Origin: Actimicrobium sp. CCC2.4 | GTDB lineage: Bacteria > Pseudomonadota > Gammaproteobacteria > Burkholderiales > Burkholderiaceae_D | Direction: 5' to 3' | DNA length: 64,000 bases | NCBI RefSeq assembly: GCF_034347385.1 | Contig: NZ_CP133777.1 | Coordinates: 496,001 to 560,000 of the forward strand | Part shown: piece after piece, positions 7,493-16,134 of the stretch | Position numbering within the stretch: position 1 is the stretch's first letter | How the letters are laid out: each line of letters opens with the position of its first letter | Program-made: the position numbers and the translations under genes | Notes under the pieces: generated by a model | The model's database searches: none | What the model was told of the DNA's origin: nothing | Seen by the model: only the letters and a program-made list of their open reading frames with translations

Positions 7493-8908
7493 TCACGCCC
7501 GCCCGTAATTATCCTGAAACCGCACGATATCGTCCTCGCCCAGATAGCCGCCACTCTGCACCTCGATCATCACCAGATTCAATCTGCCCGGGTTTTCCAG
7601 GCGGTGGCGGTGGCCGGCGGGGATGTAGGTCGATTCATTGGTGTTGACCAGGAATTCCTTCTCGCCATTGACGACCTTGGCCATGCCATTGACAACGATC
7701 CAGTGCTCGCTACGGTGGTAGTGCATCTGCAGGCTGAGGCTGGCGCCGGGCTTGACTTCGATACGCTTGATCTTGAAGCCGTTGCCTTCTTCCAGCACGG
7801 TGTAGGTGCCCCACGGACGATGCGCGGTGCGATGCATCTTGTGGGCTTCGTGGCCCTTGGCTTTCAGGCCGGCGTAGATGTGCTTGACGTCTTGCGCGCA
7901 GGATTTGTCGGCGATGAGGACGGCGTCGGGCGTGTCGATGATGATCAGGTTGTCGATGCCGACCGTGCCGATCACGCGGTCGCTGGTCTGGATCGTGCAG
8001 TTGCTGGTGTTATGCAGCATCACGTCGCCCTGGGTGCGGTTGCCATCGGCGTCGGCCGCCGACAAGTCGCCCAGCGCCGTCCATGAACCGATATCGCTCC
8101 AGCCAATGCTGCACGGAATGACGGCCACGTCGGTCGATTTTTCCATGACGGCGTAGTCGATCGACAGGTCGGGAATGCTGCGGAAGGACTCGGCGTCCAG
8201 GTCGAGCTGGGTGAAGTTCTTGCCTTCGGCCAGGCGGGATTGGTCGGTGCACGCCTTGGTGGCAGCGAGAATGTCGGGGCAATGTTTTGCCATCTCGGCG
8301 AGCATCGTGCCGGCTGCAAAACAGAAGATGCCGGAATTCCACAGAAAGCGGCCCGAAGCCAGGTATTCCTGCGCCTTGTCGAGCGATGGCTTTTCGACGA
8401 AGCGGATGACCGTGTTGCCATCGGCTTCGATGTAGCCATAGCCGGTTTCCGGCGACTCCGGCTCGATGCCGAAGGTGACCAGTTTGCCTGCAGCGGCCAG
8501 CTTGGTGGCGGCGAGCACGGCGTCTTCGAAGGCTGGCTGATCAGCGATCAGATGATCGGCGGCGAGCACCAGCATGATGGCGCTGGCACCGTATTTTTTT
8601 TCTACCTGCAGGGCCGCGGCGGCAATTGCGGCGGCGGTATTGCGGCCGAACGGTTCGAGGATGAACGAGGCCGGCAGTTTGGCGGCATTGACTTCGCCAT
8701 ATTCGTCTTCGGTCTTGAAGAGCAATTCGCGGTTCGTGACGGTGAGGATTTCGGTGACATCAGGCAATTGTGCACCACGCAGAAAGGCTTTTTGCAGCAG
8801 GCTCTGGCCATCGGCGAGGCGGATGAACGGCTTAGGATGCATCTCGCGCGAGACCGGCCAGAGACGGGAACCGGCGCCGCCGCAGAGGATGGTGGGGATT
8901 AGTTGCAT
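7493..8908 (-). CDS. manC: Mannose-1-phosphate guanylyltransferase / mannose-6-phosphate isomerase
   Basis: A bifunctional type II enzyme (471 residues) making GDP-mannose for exopolysaccharide or O-antigen. The N-terminal nucleotidyltransferase domain has the signature CGGAGSRLWPVSREMHPKPF at residues 9-28. The C-terminal cupin isomerase domain begins RPWGTYTVLEEG and contains MHYHRSEHWIVV with metal-binding histidines. The ATG at 8908 starts the family-typical MQLIPTILCGG. It stands alone, but the neighbouring accessory region and cellulase fit a surface-polysaccharide context. Confidence 0.92.
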   Translation of the reverse strand: MQLIPTILCGGAGSRLWPVSREMHPKPFIRLADGQSLLQKAFLRGAQLPDVTEILTVTNRELLFKTEDEYGEVNAAKLPASFILEPFGRNTAAAIAAAALQVEKKYGASAIMLVLAADHLIADQPAFEDAVLAATKLAAAGKLVTFGIEPESPETGYGYIEADGNTVIRFVEKPSLDKAQEYLASGRFLWNSGIFCFAAGTMLAEMAKHCPDILAATKACTDQSRLAEGKNFTQLDLDAESFRSIPDLSIDYAVMEKSTDVAVIPCSIGWSDIGSWTALGDLSAADADGNRTQGDVMLHNTSNCTIQTSDRVIGTVGIDNLIIIDTPDAVLIADKSCAQDVKHIYAGLKAKGHEAHKMHRTAHRPWGTYTVLEEGNGFKIKRIEVKPGASLSLQMHYHRSEHWIVVNGMAKVVNGEKEFLVNTNESTYIPAGHRHRLENPGRLNLVMIEVQSGGYLGEDDIVRFQDNYGRA

Positions 8909-9125
8909 CAGGGTTCCTTGGAGATGATTGGTTTTCAACCGGAGGTCTGCTCCGGTCAGAAGCATTTCAAGAAGTCGAATAGCGTACTCGATAGTTGGCG
9001 AAAGTGTACCACTGCGCTTGTCGCTTTCAGGCAGAGATCACGGCACATGCGGCGTCGATATCGCGATAAATGGTCATGACATTTTTGGAGTGCCATTCAC
9101 TTACGGTTCGGTTTCCGGCTCTCTG
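8909..9125. other. Intergenic region between manC and the cellulase
   Basis: This divergent spacer carries the manC promoter region on one side and is followed by REP-like copy 1. I see no ORF with protein-like character and no clear promoter or structured RNA in it. Confidence 0.4.
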
Positions 9126-9189
9126 AAAATTAGGGTCAGAGTCGAATATTTCCAATCGGCACTGTTTAAATTAACTCTGACCCTATTTT
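9126..9189. repeat. REP-like hairpin, copy 1
   Basis: TAGGGTCAGAGT at 9131-9142 pairs with ACTCTGACCCTA at 9174-9185, with A/T-rich flanks and a 31-base centre. Copies 2 and 3 at 10383-10446 and 11744-11806 share both arms and the GAATATT following the left arm. The arms resemble repeats I associate with REP-associated tyrosine transposases; no such transposase gene is in the window. Confidence 0.85.
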
Positions 9190-9331
9190 CTCCGAGTCAA
9201 TCGCAATCGTGTCGTAAATAAAGCTCTATTTGAGATACTTTGTAACAATTGCTCAAGAGAAATTAAAAGCCGTTAGTATTGTCGTGTGGAAACCAAATTA
9301 CCGAGTTAAAAATGCGACGCACAAATGGCAA

Positions 9332-9340
9332 CCCCCCCCC
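9332..9340. repeat. Homopolymeric C9 tract next to the cellulase start
   Basis: Nine consecutive C residues lie 20 bases before the ATG at 9360 and inside the frame that opens at an alternative ATG at 9312. If translation begins at 9312, slippage here would switch the gene on and off. Confidence 0.5.
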
Positions 9341-9359
9341 GGTGTCACAGCAAATTTCA

Positions 9360-10382
9360 ATGACCCGTCTCGCATCGATCTGCCTATTGGGACTGTCATT
9401 CGTTGCTACGGCTGCTACGTCGGCACCGGTACCCGTCAAACTGAAGGGCGTCAATATTTCTGGTGGCGAATATAACGGCGGCAATACCTCCGGCCGTCTG
9501 AATTACCAATATACCTACCCCAGTAATGCAGAGATTGATTACTACGCCGGCAAGGGTATGACCGTTATCCGGATGCCGTTTTCCGGAGCGCGTATCCAGC
9601 CAGTCAATAATGCGGCACTCAGCGTTAGCGAAATCGCGAACTTGCAAAAAGTCATCACGTATAGCGCCAGCAAAGGCGTCACCGTCATCCTCGATCCGCA
9701 CGATTACGGTCGGAAATACGACTCGGTCAGTGGCACGATGAAGCTGATTGGTGTTCCGGGCGGCTTGCCTTCGGCGAATTTTGCTGATTTCTGGAAGCGA
9801 CTGGCGATCGCGTTTAAGTCACAGCCTAACGTGATCTTTGCGTTAATGAACGAGCCGAATCAGCAGACGCCGGCGCAATGGAAAGCCGTTGCCACCGACG
9901 CGGTCACTGCGATTCGTTCTACCGGAGCGACACAGAAGATATTGATTCCGGGATCATCGTGGTCTGGCGCGCATAGCTGGGTGTCCAGCGGTAACGCGGC
10001 TGTCTGGCAAGGATTCACCGAACCGCGCAATAATTTTGCGTTCGAAGTACATCAATACCTCGACAGCAATAATTCGGGAACAAGTGATATCTGCGTTCTC
10101 GGTAAAGGCAAGGACGTACTCAGTAGCGCCACGCTATGGGCCCGCGCCAACAACTACAAGCTATTCCTGGCCGAAGCCGGGTGGTCACAACAAGCGACAT
10201 GCCTGAGCGAAGGTGCGGCGATGATGAATTACACTTCGGCGAACGCCGACGTCTGGGCCGGTTGGACCTACTGGTCCGGTGGCAGTTGGTGGCCGCAGAC
10301 ATACATGTACCTGCTCAAGCCAGCGAACCTTGCAAGTCCAGTGGACAAACCGCAAATGGGAGCACTGCTGAACAATCTTTAA
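9360..10382 (+). CDS. Secreted GH5-family cellulase
   Basis: A glycoside hydrolase family 5 endoglucanase-like enzyme (about 340 residues). The ATG at 9360 gives a clean signal peptide (MTRLASICLLGLSFVATA...). The alternative ATG at 9312 adds 16 residues, has GAG nearby and would include the C9 tract. Catalytic features are the acid/base in FALMNEPN (near residue 160 of the shorter form) and the nucleophile in LFLAEAGW (near 275), plus EVHQY and WAGWTYWSGG. It likely cuts beta-1,4-glucans outside the cell. It is a single gene framed by two REP-like hairpins, the second starting just after its stop codon. Confidence 0.88.
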   Translation: MTRLASICLLGLSFVATAATSAPVPVKLKGVNISGGEYNGGNTSGRLNYQYTYPSNAEIDYYAGKGMTVIRMPFSGARIQPVNNAALSVSEIANLQKVITYSASKGVTVILDPHDYGRKYDSVSGTMKLIGVPGGLPSANFADFWKRLAIAFKSQPNVIFALMNEPNQQTPAQWKAVATDAVTAIRSTGATQKILIPGSSWSGAHSWVSSGNAAVWQGFTEPRNNFAFEVHQYLDSNNSGTSDICVLGKGKDVLSSATLWARANNYKLFLAEAGWSQQATCLSEGAAMMNYTSANADVWAGWTYWSGGSWWPQTYMYLLKPANLASPVDKPQMGALLNNL

Positions 10383-10446
10383 AAAATTAGGGTCAGAGTC
10401 GAATATTCCCAAGCGGCATCAATTAAATTGACTCTGACCCTATTTG
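10383..10446. repeat. REP-like hairpin, copy 2 (possible bidirectional terminator)
   Basis: TAGGGTCAGAGTC at 10388-10400 pairs perfectly with GACTCTGACCCTA at 10430-10442, flanked by A-runs and TTT. It fills the space between the convergent cellulase and ligase genes, beginning right after the cellulase stop at 10382, so it may terminate both. Confidence 0.85.
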
Positions 10447-10462
10447 CTTTCCATGTCGTGTG

Positions 10463-11710
10463 TCACTCATACCGCCGTGCATCCTCGATCACCTTGCCAT
10501 CATTGGCCAGCGTCCCCGGTGCTACCAGCAACACCTCCCCACGCAACTTCGTCACCTCCCGGATCGCCTCGACGATCGCCGCCGACAAAGCCGCATCGGT
10601 CGTCGCCACTTCGCAATGCAAGGTCATCAAATCATTCGCCATCTCGCCCGAGACCACTAGTCGCGCCTTCCCCACCGCCGGGAAACGCCGCACGATTTCG
10701 GCGACTTGCGACGGGTGGACGAACATCGCGCGGACCTTGGTGGTCTGGTCGGCGCGGCCCATCCAGCCCTTGATGCGCAGGTTGGTGCGACCGCACGGCG
10801 AGGTGCCTTCGAGTACCGCCGACAGGTCGCCGGTGGCGAAACGGATCAGCGGGTAATCGGGGTTGAACGACGTGACGACGACTTCGCCGACTTCGCCGGG
10901 CGCGACCGGGTCGCCGGTGCCGGGACGGACGATTTCGAGCAGGATGTCTTCGTCGACGATCATGCCGGGATTGACGCGGTCGGCGGTCTCGGTTTCATAG
11001 GCGATATTGCCGATGTCGGCCGAGGCGTACATCTGCAGCACGTGCGGCACGCCGTTGTCCTGCAGCCAGCTGCGTAGTAATGGCGGCAGGGCTTCGGCGC
11101 TGACCAGCGCGCGTTGCGTGGCGCTGATGTCGGCACCCATGTCGCGGGCTTTTTCGATGATGAGCTTGAGGAACGAGGGTGTACCGACATACGCCGCCGG
11201 CTTCAGTTCGGCCATCGCCTGGACCTGCATTTCGGTCTGGCCGCTGCCGGCCGGGATGACGACGCAACCGAGCTTGGCGGCCGCGCCCTCGACCATGAAG
11301 GCGGCCGGCGTGAAGTGGTACGAGAAGCAGTTTTGCAGCAAGTCGCCACTGCGCAACCCCAGCGCATGCAGCCCGCGCGCAAAGCGCCACCAGTCATCGC
11401 TGCGTCCTTCCGGATCGAAGATCGGCCCGGGCGACATGAAGATGCGACGCAAGCCATCCGGTGCGGTAGAGGTCAGTCCGCCGAATGGCGGCGTGCCGGA
11501 TTGCAGGCTGTGCAGATCGGATTTGCGGGTGATCGGAAGCTGTGCGAGTGCTGCACGCGACGTGATGCCGGACGCCTCGACTTCACCGAGAATGCGCGCC
11601 CAGCCGCTGGCGGTTTGCGCGCGGGCGATCAGGTGCGGCAGGCGCGTCATCAGGTCCGCTTCGCGCTGGGCCGGGGAGCGGGTTTCGAGGTGGTCGAGGG
11701 CGTCGGACAT
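10463..11710 (-). CDS. AMP-dependent ligase, PaaK (phenylacetate-CoA ligase)-like
   Basis: A 415-residue adenylate-forming enzyme of the phenylacetate-CoA ligase type, which activates a carboxylic acid to its AMP ester and then a CoA thioester. Typical parts are the thoroughly conserved region around GCVVIPAGSGQTEMQ, the adenine site LQMYASADIGNIAYETE, RFATGDLSAVLEG, and a C-terminal lid with RIKGWMGRADQTTKVRAMFV. The ATG at 11710 has GGAA upstream. It lies downstream of, and in line with, the liv operon but is separated from livF by REP copy 3. A joint role in uptake and activation of an organic acid is inferred. Confidence 0.8.
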   Translation of the reverse strand: MSDALDHLETRSPAQREADLMTRLPHLIARAQTASGWARILGEVEASGITSRAALAQLPITRKSDLHSLQSGTPPFGGLTSTAPDGLRRIFMSPGPIFDPEGRSDDWWRFARGLHALGLRSGDLLQNCFSYHFTPAAFMVEGAAAKLGCVVIPAGSGQTEMQVQAMAELKPAAYVGTPSFLKLIIEKARDMGADISATQRALVSAEALPPLLRSWLQDNGVPHVLQMYASADIGNIAYETETADRVNPGMIVDEDILLEIVRPGTGDPVAPGEVGEVVVTSFNPDYPLIRFATGDLSAVLEGTSPCGRTNLRIKGWMGRADQTTKVRAMFVHPSQVAEIVRRFPAVGKARLVVSGEMANDLMTLHCEVATTDAALSAAIVEAIREVTKLRGEVLLVAPGTLANDGKVIEDARRYE

Positions 11711-11743
11711 GGGAAAGTTTCCGGTGGTATTCAGTAAAAAAAT

Positions 11744-11806
11744 CAATTAGGGTCAGAGTCGAATATTACTTTTGGGCGACAATTAAATTGACTCTGACCC
11801 TATTTA
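11744..11806. repeat. REP-like hairpin, copy 3
   Basis: TAGGGTCAGAGTC at 11748-11760 pairs perfectly with GACTCTGACCCTA at 11790-11802. It lies between livF and the PaaK-like gene, both on the minus strand, where a hairpin could stabilise the upstream transcript or reduce read-through. Confidence 0.85.
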
Positions 11807-11843
11807 TGTTCTGTATTGGCGGGCAACGCCGCTTCTACATCGA

Positions 11844-12647
11844 TTACGCCAGCCACCGCTTGCGCCGCCGGTAAAACTTCATGTCCTTGAAGCTCTTGCG
11901 CCCCGCGCCCGAGACGCCGAGGTAGAACTCCTTGACGTCTTCGTTGCTGGCCAGGTCCGACGCGGCGCCTTCCATCACAACCCGCCCGCTTTCCAGGATG
12001 TAGCCGAAATCCGCATAGCGTAGCGCCACTGAGGTGTTCTGCTCAGCCAGCAGGAACGAGACGTTCTCGCGGCTATTCAGGTCTTTGACGATTTCGAAGA
12101 TTTCTTCGACGATCTGCGGTGCGAGGCCCATCGATGGCTCGTCGAGCAGGATCATCGACGGCTTGGCCATCATCGCGCGGCCGATTGCGGTCATTTGCTG
12201 TTCGCCGCCGGAGGTGTAGCCGGCCTGCGATTTGCGCCGGATCTTCAGGCGCGGGAAATAGGTGTAGATTTTTTCGAGTTCATGGCGCGTTTCGGCGCCG
12301 CTGATGTTGCGTGTGTAGGCACCGGTCAGCAGGTTGTCTTCGATCGACAGGTGGGCGAAACAGTGGCGCCCTTCCATGACCTGGATCACGCCGCGCTTGA
12401 CCAGTTCGTTCGGGGTCAGTTTGTCGACGCGTTCGTCCTTGTATTCGATGCTGCCTTTGGTGACATCGCCGCGTTCGGCGGCGAGCAGGTTCGAGATGGC
12501 TTTCAGGGTGGTGCTTTTGCCGGCGCCATTGGCACCGAGCAGGGCGACGATCTTGCCCTGCGGGACTTCCAGAGAAACGCCTTTCAGGACCAGGATCACG
12601 TGGTCGTAAATGACTTCGATATTGTTGATGCGCAGTCCTGCGGACAT
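11844..12647 (-). CDS. livF: Branched-chain-type ABC transporter ATP-binding protein LivF
   Basis: One of two ATPases of a LIV-type (HAAT) importer, 267 residues. Walker A GANGAGKST lies near residue 40, the signature SGGEQQM near 150 and Walker B ILLDEPSMGL near 175. The ATG at 12647 has GGAGA just upstream; longer frames have no family similarity at the N-terminus. A basic C-terminal tail (FKDMKFYRRRKRWLA) extends beyond typical LivF. It is the last gene of the transporter operon and works with LivG on the cytoplasmic face of the LivHM channel. Confidence 0.92.
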   Translation of the reverse strand: MSAGLRINNIEVIYDHVILVLKGVSLEVPQGKIVALLGANGAGKSTTLKAISNLLAAERGDVTKGSIEYKDERVDKLTPNELVKRGVIQVMEGRHCFAHLSIEDNLLTGAYTRNISGAETRHELEKIYTYFPRLKIRRKSQAGYTSGGEQQMTAIGRAMMAKPSMILLDEPSMGLAPQIVEEIFEIVKDLNSRENVSFLLAEQNTSVALRYADFGYILESGRVVMEGAASDLASNEDVKEFYLGVSGAGRKSFKDMKFYRRRKRWLA

Positions 12648-12720
12648 GATTTCTCCTTTGGTAACCGCGTGGTGCGGGTCCGGTTGGGCGACCAGGATGA
12701 GGTCGTGGCCGCCCACGGGT

Positions 12721-14043
12721 TTACTTCATGCACGCAGGCGTGATGTTTTTCTCTTTGGCGTACTTGGCGGCATTGGCCTTGAACAGCGGATGGATCAGGG
12801 CTTTGTTGCCTTCGATCCAGTCCGAAATCAGGACCCATTTGGCGCCATCCCATTGCTGGATCTTGACCTTGCCGGACCCTTCGTGGTTATCGCAGCTGGT
12901 CTTGATTTCAGGCAGCAGGCCGGTCGCGCCCAGCGTACTCAGGCGGGCATTGGTGATGTTCAGGTTTTCCAGGCCCCAGCGCATTTGCTCGCCGGAGATG
13001 ACCTTGCCTTTGCCGTATTTGCCTTGCGCGGTACGGATCGCTTCGACGGTAGCAATGGCGACAGACACGCCGCGGTTGTACAGGATCGTGCCAACCTTGG
13101 TCTGGTCCTGCATGTTGCCCTTGCCGGCGGCGTAGACGACTTTTTCGATGTCGGTGATGACCGGCACATTTTTACCGGTGACGTTCCAGGTCGCGCTCAT
13201 GTAACCCTTGGCGGCTTCACCGGCCGGCACCGTGTCTTCTTCCGAACCGGCCCACCAGGAACCGATCATTTTTTCACGCGAGTAGCCGACTTTTTGCGCC
13301 GCCTTGATCGCCGTCTGGTTCATGACGCCCCAGCCCCAGAAAATCACGTAGTCGGGATTTTCCTGGCGGATGCGCAGCCATTGCGCGCCCTGCTCGTTGC
13401 CCGGATGGGCGACCGGGATCTGGATCAGTGCAAACTTACCGATCAGGCTTTCGGCTTCGAGCGCACCGATCGGCTCCTTGCCATAGGCCGAGTCGTGATA
13501 CAGGTAGGCGATTTTTTTGCCAGCCAGCGAGCCGCCGTTCTTGGTGGTCAGGTACTTGACGATGGCCGAGGCCTGCATCTGGTACGTCGTCACCAGCGGG
13601 AATGCCCACGGGAACACCGAGCCATCGACTGCATCGGTACGGCCGTAGCCGACCATCATCAGCGGTACCTTGTCTTCGGCGGTCTTGTCGATCAGCGCGT
13701 ACGAAATACCGGTCGCCATCACGTTGTAGGCGGTGCCTTTGGTGATCGGATTCTTGTTCTTGAGGCGCTCGTAGCACTCGACGCCCTTGGCGTTGTTGTA
13801 CTCGGTTTCACACTCTTCCCAGGACAGCTTGACGCCATTGACGCCGCCTTCTTTCATATTGACGTAGTTCAGATAATCGACATAGCCGCCGTAGAACGAC
13901 TGGCCGTTTGCGCCGTACGGGCCGACGCGGTAACTCGGGATCGCAATGAACTGGTCATTGGCTTGCGCCACGGCTGGCGTCAGCGGCGCGAGCAGTGTCG
14001 CGACGGTAGCTGCGGCGAACAGGATATTTCTCAACTTGGTCAT
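12721..14043 (-). CDS. livK: ABC transporter periplasmic substrate-binding protein (LivK-like)
   Basis: A 440-residue periplasmic binding protein of type I fold, with a signal peptide (residues 1-26, cleavage after PAVA). It is longer than E. coli LivK (about 370). Family features include FIAIPSYRVGPYGANG at the mature N-terminus and CETEYNNAKGVECYERLK, which resembles binders for non-amino-acid organic ligands in Burkholderiales. It sits inside the transporter operon between livM and livF. Because two acyl-CoA ligases flank the operon, the ligand may be an aromatic or aliphatic acid rather than leucine; this is an inference. Confidence 0.88.
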   Translation of the reverse strand: MTKLRNILFAAATVATLLAPLTPAVAQANDQFIAIPSYRVGPYGANGQSFYGGYVDYLNYVNMKEGGVNGVKLSWEECETEYNNAKGVECYERLKNKNPITKGTAYNVMATGISYALIDKTAEDKVPLMMVGYGRTDAVDGSVFPWAFPLVTTYQMQASAIVKYLTTKNGGSLAGKKIAYLYHDSAYGKEPIGALEAESLIGKFALIQIPVAHPGNEQGAQWLRIRQENPDYVIFWGWGVMNQTAIKAAQKVGYSREKMIGSWWAGSEEDTVPAGEAAKGYMSATWNVTGKNVPVITDIEKVVYAAGKGNMQDQTKVGTILYNRGVSVAIATVEAIRTAQGKYGKGKVISGEQMRWGLENLNITNARLSTLGATGLLPEIKTSCDNHEGSGKVKIQQWDGAKWVLISDWIEGNKALIHPLFKANAAKYAKEKNITPACMK

Positions 14044-14109
14044 GCTGTCTCCTTCATTTGGATGAGGTACTTTTTTGGGTGCTGCGGTAAAACGTTGCTG
14101 CGGTCAGGA

Positions 14110-15186
14110 TCAATGCGGGAACGGCCACAGGCGCAACTTCTCCTTGGTGATCGCCCACATGCGCGCCAGGCCATGCGGTTCGACAATCAGGAAGAAAATA
14201 ATCAACGCGCCAAACATCATCATCTGGATATGCGACACCGCCGAACCGGACAACGGCAAGTGCAGCAACGCTGCCAGCGGCGGCAAAAAGTTATCCAGGA
14301 AAATCGGGAACAGCAGGATGAAGGCCGAGCCGAGGAAGGCCCCCAGGATGCTGCCGACACCGCCGATGATGATCATGAACAGGATGCGGAACGACAGGTC
14401 CAGCGAAAAGCCATCCGGCTCGACCGACCCGAGGTAGCAGAACGCGTACAGCGCACCGGCCACGCCGCAATAGAACGAGCTGACCGCAAAGGCCACGAGC
14501 TTGGTCTTCATCAGCGGAATGCCGATCACTTCGGCGGCCACATCCATGTCGCGCACCGCCATCCATGCCCGGCCGGTACCGCTGCGCACCAGGTTCTTGG
14601 CGATCAGCGCCATGACGGTGACGATGGCCAGCACGAAGATGTATTTCTTCATCGGCGTGTTGATCGCGTAGCCGAACATTTCCAGTTTCTGGGCACTGAT
14701 GACGCCGGATGAACTGTCATTCGAGAACCATGAAAACTTGGTCAGCACCCAGATCACGAAAAACTGCGCTGCCAGCGTCGCAACGGCCAGATAGAAGCCC
14801 TTGATGCGCAGCGATGGCAGGCCGAACAGCACGCCGACGGCTGCCGCACACAAGCCGGCGAGGATGAAGGACACGAGGATCGGGATGCCTTCGATGCGCA
14901 GCTGGAAGTTGTACGCCGCATAGGCACCGACAGCCATGAAGGCCGCCGAACCCAGCGACAGCTGGCCGGCGTAGCCGGTCAGGATATTGAGGCCCAGTGC
15001 TGCCAATGCCAGTACCAGGAACGGAATCAGAATCGCGGAAAACCAGTACTCGGAACCGAGCAGCGGAATCCCGACAAAGGCAATCGCCAGCACGATGGCC
15101 ATGCCGATGCGGTCCTGGCGTAACGGAAAAATCTGGCTGTCGGCCACGTAGCTGGTTTTGAATTGGCCGGCTTCACGATAGAACAT
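14110..15186 (-). CDS. livM: Branched-chain-type ABC transporter permease LivM
   Basis: An inner-membrane permease of 358 residues with about nine to ten hydrophobic segments. It contains LGLNILTGYAGQLSLGSAAF, the typical LivM pore motif, and FRILFMIIIGGVGSILGAFLG near residue 270, the EAA-like loop region that contacts the ATPase. It pairs with LivH. The gap to livH is 24 bases, so the two are co-transcribed. Confidence 0.92.
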   Translation of the reverse strand: MFYREAGQFKTSYVADSQIFPLRQDRIGMAIVLAIAFVGIPLLGSEYWFSAILIPFLVLALAALGLNILTGYAGQLSLGSAAFMAVGAYAAYNFQLRIEGIPILVSFILAGLCAAAVGVLFGLPSLRIKGFYLAVATLAAQFFVIWVLTKFSWFSNDSSSGVISAQKLEMFGYAINTPMKKYIFVLAIVTVMALIAKNLVRSGTGRAWMAVRDMDVAAEVIGIPLMKTKLVAFAVSSFYCGVAGALYAFCYLGSVEPDGFSLDLSFRILFMIIIGGVGSILGAFLGSAFILLFPIFLDNFLPPLAALLHLPLSGSAVSHIQMMMFGALIIFFLIVEPHGLARMWAITKEKLRLWPFPH

Positions 15187-15210
15187 GGGTGTCTCCTGAA
15201 TGTGTGAGTG

Positions 15211-16125
15211 CTAAACGCGGTCGATGTGCTTTTCGCCGAACAGGCCGGACGGCCGTACCAGCAAGAACAGCAACGCGAACACATACGGAAACCAGCCTTC
15301 GATGCCACCGAAATTGCCACCGAAGGCGTCCTGCATGACCGGCGGAATATAGATCTCGGCCAGCTTTTCGGACGCGCCGATGATCAGCCCGCCGACGATC
15401 GCGCCGGGCACCGACGTGAAGCCGCCCAGGATCAGCACCGGCAAGGCCTTGAGTGCCGTCATCGTCAGCGCGAACTGCACGCCATTGCGCGAGCCCCACA
15501 GCAAACCGGCCGCCAGCGCGACGAAACCCGCCACGCCCCAGACGATGGCCCAGATATGCTGCAGCGGAATGCCCAGTGACAGCGCGGCCTGATGGTCGTC
15601 AGCGACCGCGCGCAAGGCCCGGCCGATCTTGGTCTTCTGGAAAAACAGCGCCAGCAAGGTCACCAGCACGATGACCATGCCGGAAGCGAACAGGTCGAAC
15701 TTCGAGATGCCGATGCCGTAGTTGTCCATGATCGACTGGATTGGTTCGTCGACGATACCGAGATTGATCGGCCGCACTTCGCTACCGAACAGCAGCGGCC
15801 CGAGGCCTTCGAGGAAAAACGTCAGGCCGATGGTCGCCATGAACAGCGTGATCGGCGGCTGGTTGACCAGCTTGCGCAACACGAAGCGTTCGGTCGACAG
15901 CCCGACGATGATCATCACCACGAACGCACCGATGATCGCTGCCCACATCGGCAAGCCCTTGTCCATCAGTCCGACCACCGCCAGCGCGGCGAAATACACC
16001 ATCGCGCCCTGGGCAAAGTTGAAGACACCGGAGGCCTTGTAGATCAGCACGAAACCGAGTGCGACCAGCGAATACATCAGGCCGGTCAGCATGCCGCTGA
16101 GCAGGACTTCAAAGAAAAATTTCAT
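15211..16125 (-). CDS. livH: Branched-chain-type ABC transporter permease LivH
   Basis: The second permease (304 residues) of the transporter, with about eight membrane spans. The N-terminus SGMLTGLMYSLVALGFVLIYKASGVFNFAQGA and the later LPVLILGGFTSVPGAIVGGL are characteristic of LivH. It forms the channel together with LivM. The gap from livG to livH is only nine bases, which supports a single transcript. Confidence 0.92.
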   Translation of the reverse strand: MKFFFEVLLSGMLTGLMYSLVALGFVLIYKASGVFNFAQGAMVYFAALAVVGLMDKGLPMWAAIIGAFVVMIIVGLSTERFVLRKLVNQPPITLFMATIGLTFFLEGLGPLLFGSEVRPINLGIVDEPIQSIMDNYGIGISKFDLFASGMVIVLVTLLALFFQKTKIGRALRAVADDHQAALSLGIPLQHIWAIVWGVAGFVALAAGLLWGSRNGVQFALTMTALKALPVLILGGFTSVPGAIVGGLIIGASEKLAEIYIPPVMQDAFGGNFGGIEGWFPYVFALLFLLVRPSGLFGEKHIDRV

Positions 16126-16134
16126 GTGATCCTC

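Noticed and set aside
12610-14712. A 700-codon plus-strand open frame across livF, livK and livM
   Set aside because: It is antisense to three clear ABC-transporter genes, is rich in His, Asp, Gln and Arg as expected from a shadow of GC-rich codons, and shows no family motif.
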